Assembly (NCBI GenBank): GCA_018813975.1
Contig: JAHJAQ010000073.1
Location: forward strand, 1 to 8,120
Reading direction: 5' to 3'
From: Microcaldota archaeon
GTDB lineage: Archaea; Iainarchaeota; Iainarchaeia; Iainarchaeales; JAGVWC01
Length of the DNA: 8,120 nt
Shown here: piece by piece, positions 5,902-8,120 of the stretch
Numbering within the stretch: the stretch's first letter is position 1
Layout of the letters: each line of letters begins with the position of its first letter
Made by a program: the position numbers and the translations under genes
The notes under the pieces: generated by a model
Databases searched by the model: none
The model's input: the letters and a program-made list of their open reading frames with translations, nothing else
What the model was told of the DNA's origin: nothing

Positions 5902-6567
5902 ATGAATCGTTATTTAGAAGCCGGTGTTATTACAATTGCTCTTTTGGCGGTTATTTTTAGTGTGATTGGACTATTGGATAATAGTCGGATTTCTTCTCTT
6001 GATATGGATGTAGAACACTTGAATATTCAGTCCGAGTCCAATCGAATCCTTTTCTTTTATAACCAAGTTTTTACTCCTGAAAAAAACCCTGAATATTGTG
6101 AGATTATTAACCAGAGTGCTACGCTGCGTTCGGATGAAGCGGATTTTCTTTTTTCAAGACTGGTTACTTTTGAAGAAGCCAATCTTATGGGGAACTATGA
6201 AAACCTGAAAAAACGATATTTGTTAAGTCGCATTGAATTATGGTTGTACACTACTTTATTAGCGGATTCGTGTGAAACCAATATGGTTCCAATATTGTAC
6301 TTTTATACGGGCAAAAAGACGTGTGTAGAATGTTCGGTTCAAGGTGGCATTTTAGATGATTTGAGACGAGAATGTCCTAATGTAAAGATATTTGCCTTGT
6401 CCGTGGATGAAGACATTGATTTGGTACCGCTCCTTCAAGCACAATTTGGTGTTACAACTGTTCCATCGCTGGTTATTAACAATGAACAAGTTTTTAGCAA
6501 GCTTACGACCAAAGAAGAATTATTGAATATTATTTCGTGTGGCGAAATCGCATCTATTACTTCATGA
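5902..6567 (+). CDS. Membrane-anchored thioredoxin-fold protein with CxxC
   Basis: A 221-residue protein. One N-terminal membrane helix lies at about residues 8-26, and the rest probably faces outward. A helical region (about 30-125) leads to a thioredoxin-like fold: strand VPILYFYTG, the active-site pair C141-VE-C144, a helix, a second strand (VKIFALSVDED), and TVPSLVINN with the expected cis-proline at P188. The spacing from CxxC to cis-Pro is 47 residues, slightly longer than in small thioredoxins but within the fold's range. Extra cysteines (in EYCEI, DSCET, RRECP and ISCGE) could be structural or redox partners. It could be a disulfide oxidase, isomerase or reductase for exported proteins; the cysteine-bearing surface proteins upstream are plausible substrates. 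The direction of electron flow and any partner are not visible. It is translated with the glycosyltransferase and overlaps truD by 11 bases at the 3' end. Confidence 0.82.
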   Translation: MNRYLEAGVITIALLAVIFSVIGLLDNSRISSLDMDVEHLNIQSESNRILFFYNQVFTPEKNPEYCEIINQSATLRSDEADFLFSRLVTFEEANLMGNYENLKKRYLLSRIELWLYTTLLADSCETNMVPILYFYTGKKTCVECSVQGGILDDLRRECPNVKIFALSVDEDIDLVPLLQAQFGVTTVPSLVINNEQVFSKLTTKEELLNIISCGEIASITS

Positions 6568-7810
6568 TTTCTTTTAAAATAGTAGTGGCATAACTTCCTT
6601 TTTCTAATTCAAAAAAAAGCTGTGCTTTTAGCTTGTTTTCATTGAACTCGTCTTTTTCTATTGAAAGCAGTTTCATTTTTTGGGGTTTTAACAAAATTTT
6701 TTTGCGGTTTCCCCTGCAAGAAGCTTCGGGCAATTTTTTTACTTGAAATTCTTGTAATGAAATCCCTGCTTTTTCTATTATTTTTTTTTCGATTTCGCCC
6801 GGTTTTCCTTCTGCAAACTTGGTTTCAAAACCAAACAACGGTGCTAGAACAACTCCATTTTCCGTGACATCTCCTTCAATAGGTTCTAGTCCAATTCCTT
6901 GTTCTAAGCGTTCTGAAATCACTTGATTGAATAAAAAAGATTGAAAAGCGTGTGAAAACAAGTATCGCATTGGTTTTACGAGCATAGCAAAAGCGCCTAC
7001 AAAATCATTAGGGTGCTTGCACAAGTGGTGAATCATGCTTCTTTCAAAGCGATTTTGAATGGGAAATTCATTGGAAGCACGAGAAAAGTCCTTGGTTTCC
7101 AATAAGTTTTTTCGTGCTTCTTGTAATTCGATTGGTTCTTTTTCGCTGGGATGGGTTAAATATAGCATTATGGCTTTTTCCATATTGCCTTTAATAATTT
7201 CTTTTCCCACCAAATGCGTTACTTCTCGTATTCCTCCAAAGCGTTGTTCTCCAAAAAAATTGGCCACGCCATTTTTACCAATTTCTTTTAATAGTTTTTC
7301 AATTTTTCCTTGAATTTCTTTTTTGGTTCCTTCAATATTTCGAATGGTAATGGTAAAAGCGTTTTTTTTCAAGTCTCCAATTTCAATGCGTTCTTGTTTC
7401 CATTCCAAATTTCTTAAATCAATGGCCCTGCTGTGAAATGTTGCCAGTTTTTCTACATCGGGTTGAAAGAGAGAAATGCGTTGGCAGGTGATGGCTCTCT
7501 TGTCTTTGAGACCGGCGTATCCAATTCTTTTTTTACTGCACTGCAAATAACGGGTTAAGCGACTAATTACAAAATTCGTGTCACAATTTATTTTTTCCAT
7601 TTCACACTGTAAGTGGGAGAACGTTCGATCATTGGGTTGGGCGGGCACTTTAATGGGGGAAGGGTTTTCGGAAGCGTTTTCTTGTACAAATCGTTTTACA
7701 CTGCACTTTTGATTGGATGGCGTGATTTCTTCTACAATAAAATCCGAATAGCGTTGTTTAATGGTGCCCCCGATTCCAGGGCTTTGAGTTGAAAAAAGGG
7801 TTTCGACCAA
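6557..7810 (-). CDS. truD: tRNA pseudouridine(13) synthase TruD
   Basis: A 417-residue TruD, which converts U13 of tRNA to pseudouridine. The usual motifs are in order: SDFIVEEI near residues 22-29, GYAGLKDKRA (97-106) with the catalytic aspartate at D103, NFFGEQRFG (184-192), and a RYLFSHAFQSFLFN block (282-295). The length is normal for archaeal TruD, and the TRUD insertion domain follows the second motif. The start is a TTG at 7810, with AAGGA six bases upstream. The only other in-frame codons back to the TAG of the preceding gene are TCA, GAA, GGA, ATC and GAT, so no ATG or GTG is available unless the start lies inside the protein. It follows prf1 by 15 bases in the same frame. Its last 11 bases overlap the opposite-strand thioredoxin-like gene, so its 3' untranslated end lies antisense to that gene. 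Confidence 0.93.
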   Translation of the reverse strand: MVETLFSTQSPGIGGTIKQRYSDFIVEEITPSNQKCSVKRFVQENASENPSPIKVPAQPNDRTFSHLQCEMEKINCDTNFVISRLTRYLQCSKKRIGYAGLKDKRAITCQRISLFQPDVEKLATFHSRAIDLRNLEWKQERIEIGDLKKNAFTITIRNIEGTKKEIQGKIEKLLKEIGKNGVANFFGEQRFGGIREVTHLVGKEIIKGNMEKAIMLYLTHPSEKEPIELQEARKNLLETKDFSRASNEFPIQNRFERSMIHHLCKHPNDFVGAFAMLVKPMRYLFSHAFQSFLFNQVISERLEQGIGLEPIEGDVTENGVVLAPLFGFETKFAEGKPGEIEKKIIEKAGISLQEFQVKKLPEASCRGNRKKILLKPQKMKLLSIEKDEFNENKLKAQLFFELEKGSYATTILKEIMK

Positions 7811-7816
7811 ATCGAT

Positions 7817-7821
7817 TCCTT
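7817..7821 (-). promoter_or_regulatory. Ribosome binding site supporting the TTG start of truD
   Basis: On the minus strand AAGGA (7821-7817) lies six bases before TTG 7810, in the 15-base gap after the prf1 stop. It supports the TTG start and suggests translation reinitiation from prf1. Confidence 0.6.
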
Positions 7822-7825
7822 CTGA

Positions 7826-8120
7826 CTACTTATAACGGAGCATGGCTCCGATTCCCCCAAAGCCACGATAAAAGGTTTCTCCTTCCGGGGTGTCTTGACT
7901 GATTACGTGCACTACTGTGCTCGTGGAATGGGCTTTTTCCACGATCCAATCCAAATAATCAATATCCTCTAGAATCTCTACTTTGGCCCCGCATTTTAGG
8001 CATCTTTCCTTGTTTTCCTCGAATTTGAGGGGGTCTTTCACTATTCTTTCTTGGCTTTCCTCGCAGTTATTGCATTGAATCTTAATAACCAGCCAGTTAA
8101 TGCCCTCTGAAATCAATACC
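7826..8120 (-). CDS. prf1: Peptide chain release factor aRF1, C-terminal part (5' end outside window)
   Basis: About 98 residues of the C-terminal domain are visible, and the frame is open to the window edge. A TTG at 8116 is in-frame but is not the true start, since aRF1 is about 400 residues. The end VHVISQDTPEGETFYRGFGG, followed by IGAMLRYK, matches the last helix and strand of aRF1/eRF1 domain 3. Upstream is a zinc-ribbon-like arrangement of two CxxC pairs, CNNC and CLKC, about 20 residues apart, as in many archaeal aRF1 proteins. aRF1 recognises all three stop codons and releases the finished peptide from the ribosome. The NIKS and GGQ motifs lie outside the window. It ends in TAG and is followed in the same frame by truD, suggesting a translation operon. 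Confidence 0.88.
   Translation of the reverse strand, partial: VLISEGINWLVIKIQCNNCEESQERIVKDPLKFEENKERCLKCGAKVEILEDIDYLDWIVEKAHSTSTVVHVISQDTPEGETFYRGFGGIGAMLRYK

Noticed and set aside
6661..7313. Two plus-strand frames inside truD (6661-6867 and 7059-7313)
   Set aside because: Both are antisense to truD, which carries all its catalytic motifs in the minus-strand frame. The phenylalanine- and serine-rich translations are typical of antisense AT-rich sequence.

Overview
The window looks like a stretch of an AT-rich archaeal chromosome, most likely from a DPANN-type lineage (Diapherotrites/Iainarchaeota or Woesearchaeota-like). The case rests on four things: an archaeal release factor aRF1 C-terminus, an archaeal-type TruD, a cell-surface protein with a PGF-pre-PGF-like domain, and a partial S-layer-like protein. 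Promoter and terminator signals also look archaeal (a TATA box close to a start codon, and long U-rich terminators). The lineage is inferred from style and family resemblance, not from a marker-gene comparison.

Layout. Bases 1-546 hold the 3' end of an S-layer-like protein gene, closed by a hairpin plus T-rich terminator. A gene-poor leader of about 530 bases follows, with a 21-bp-spaced direct repeat and foldable segments next to a TATA-like element. Then comes an 858-residue secreted, C-terminally anchored surface protein (1075-3651), with a second U-rich terminator. Next are a 206-residue single-pass membrane protein of unknown function (3842-4462), and then a probable two-gene operon behind a clear TATA box: a family 2 membrane glycosyltransferase with the full D,D,D,QxxRW motif set (4575-5900), and a membrane-anchored thioredoxin-fold protein (5902-6567) one base downstream. 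On the minus strand, prf1 (aRF1, only its 3' end visible) runs into truD (6557-7810), whose 3' end overlaps the thioredoxin-like gene by 11 bp.

How the genes fit together. The plus-strand genes form a cell-envelope neighbourhood: two surface proteins, an exported unknown, a sugar polymer or glycoconjugate transferase, and an extracytoplasmic-looking CxxC protein. The large surface protein has ten mature cysteines and the 206-residue protein has two. The thioredoxin-like protein could plausibly act on such disulfides, but this is inference. The minus-strand pair is translation-related: peptide release and tRNA U13 pseudouridylation. prf1 ends in TAG and lies in the same frame as truD, with only five codons between.

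No tRNA, rRNA, CRISPR array, insertion sequence or defence system was recognised. The most unusual features are the dense Asp-x-Asn pattern of the large surface protein, the duplicated element upstream of its start, and the in-frame TAG junction between prf1 and truD.
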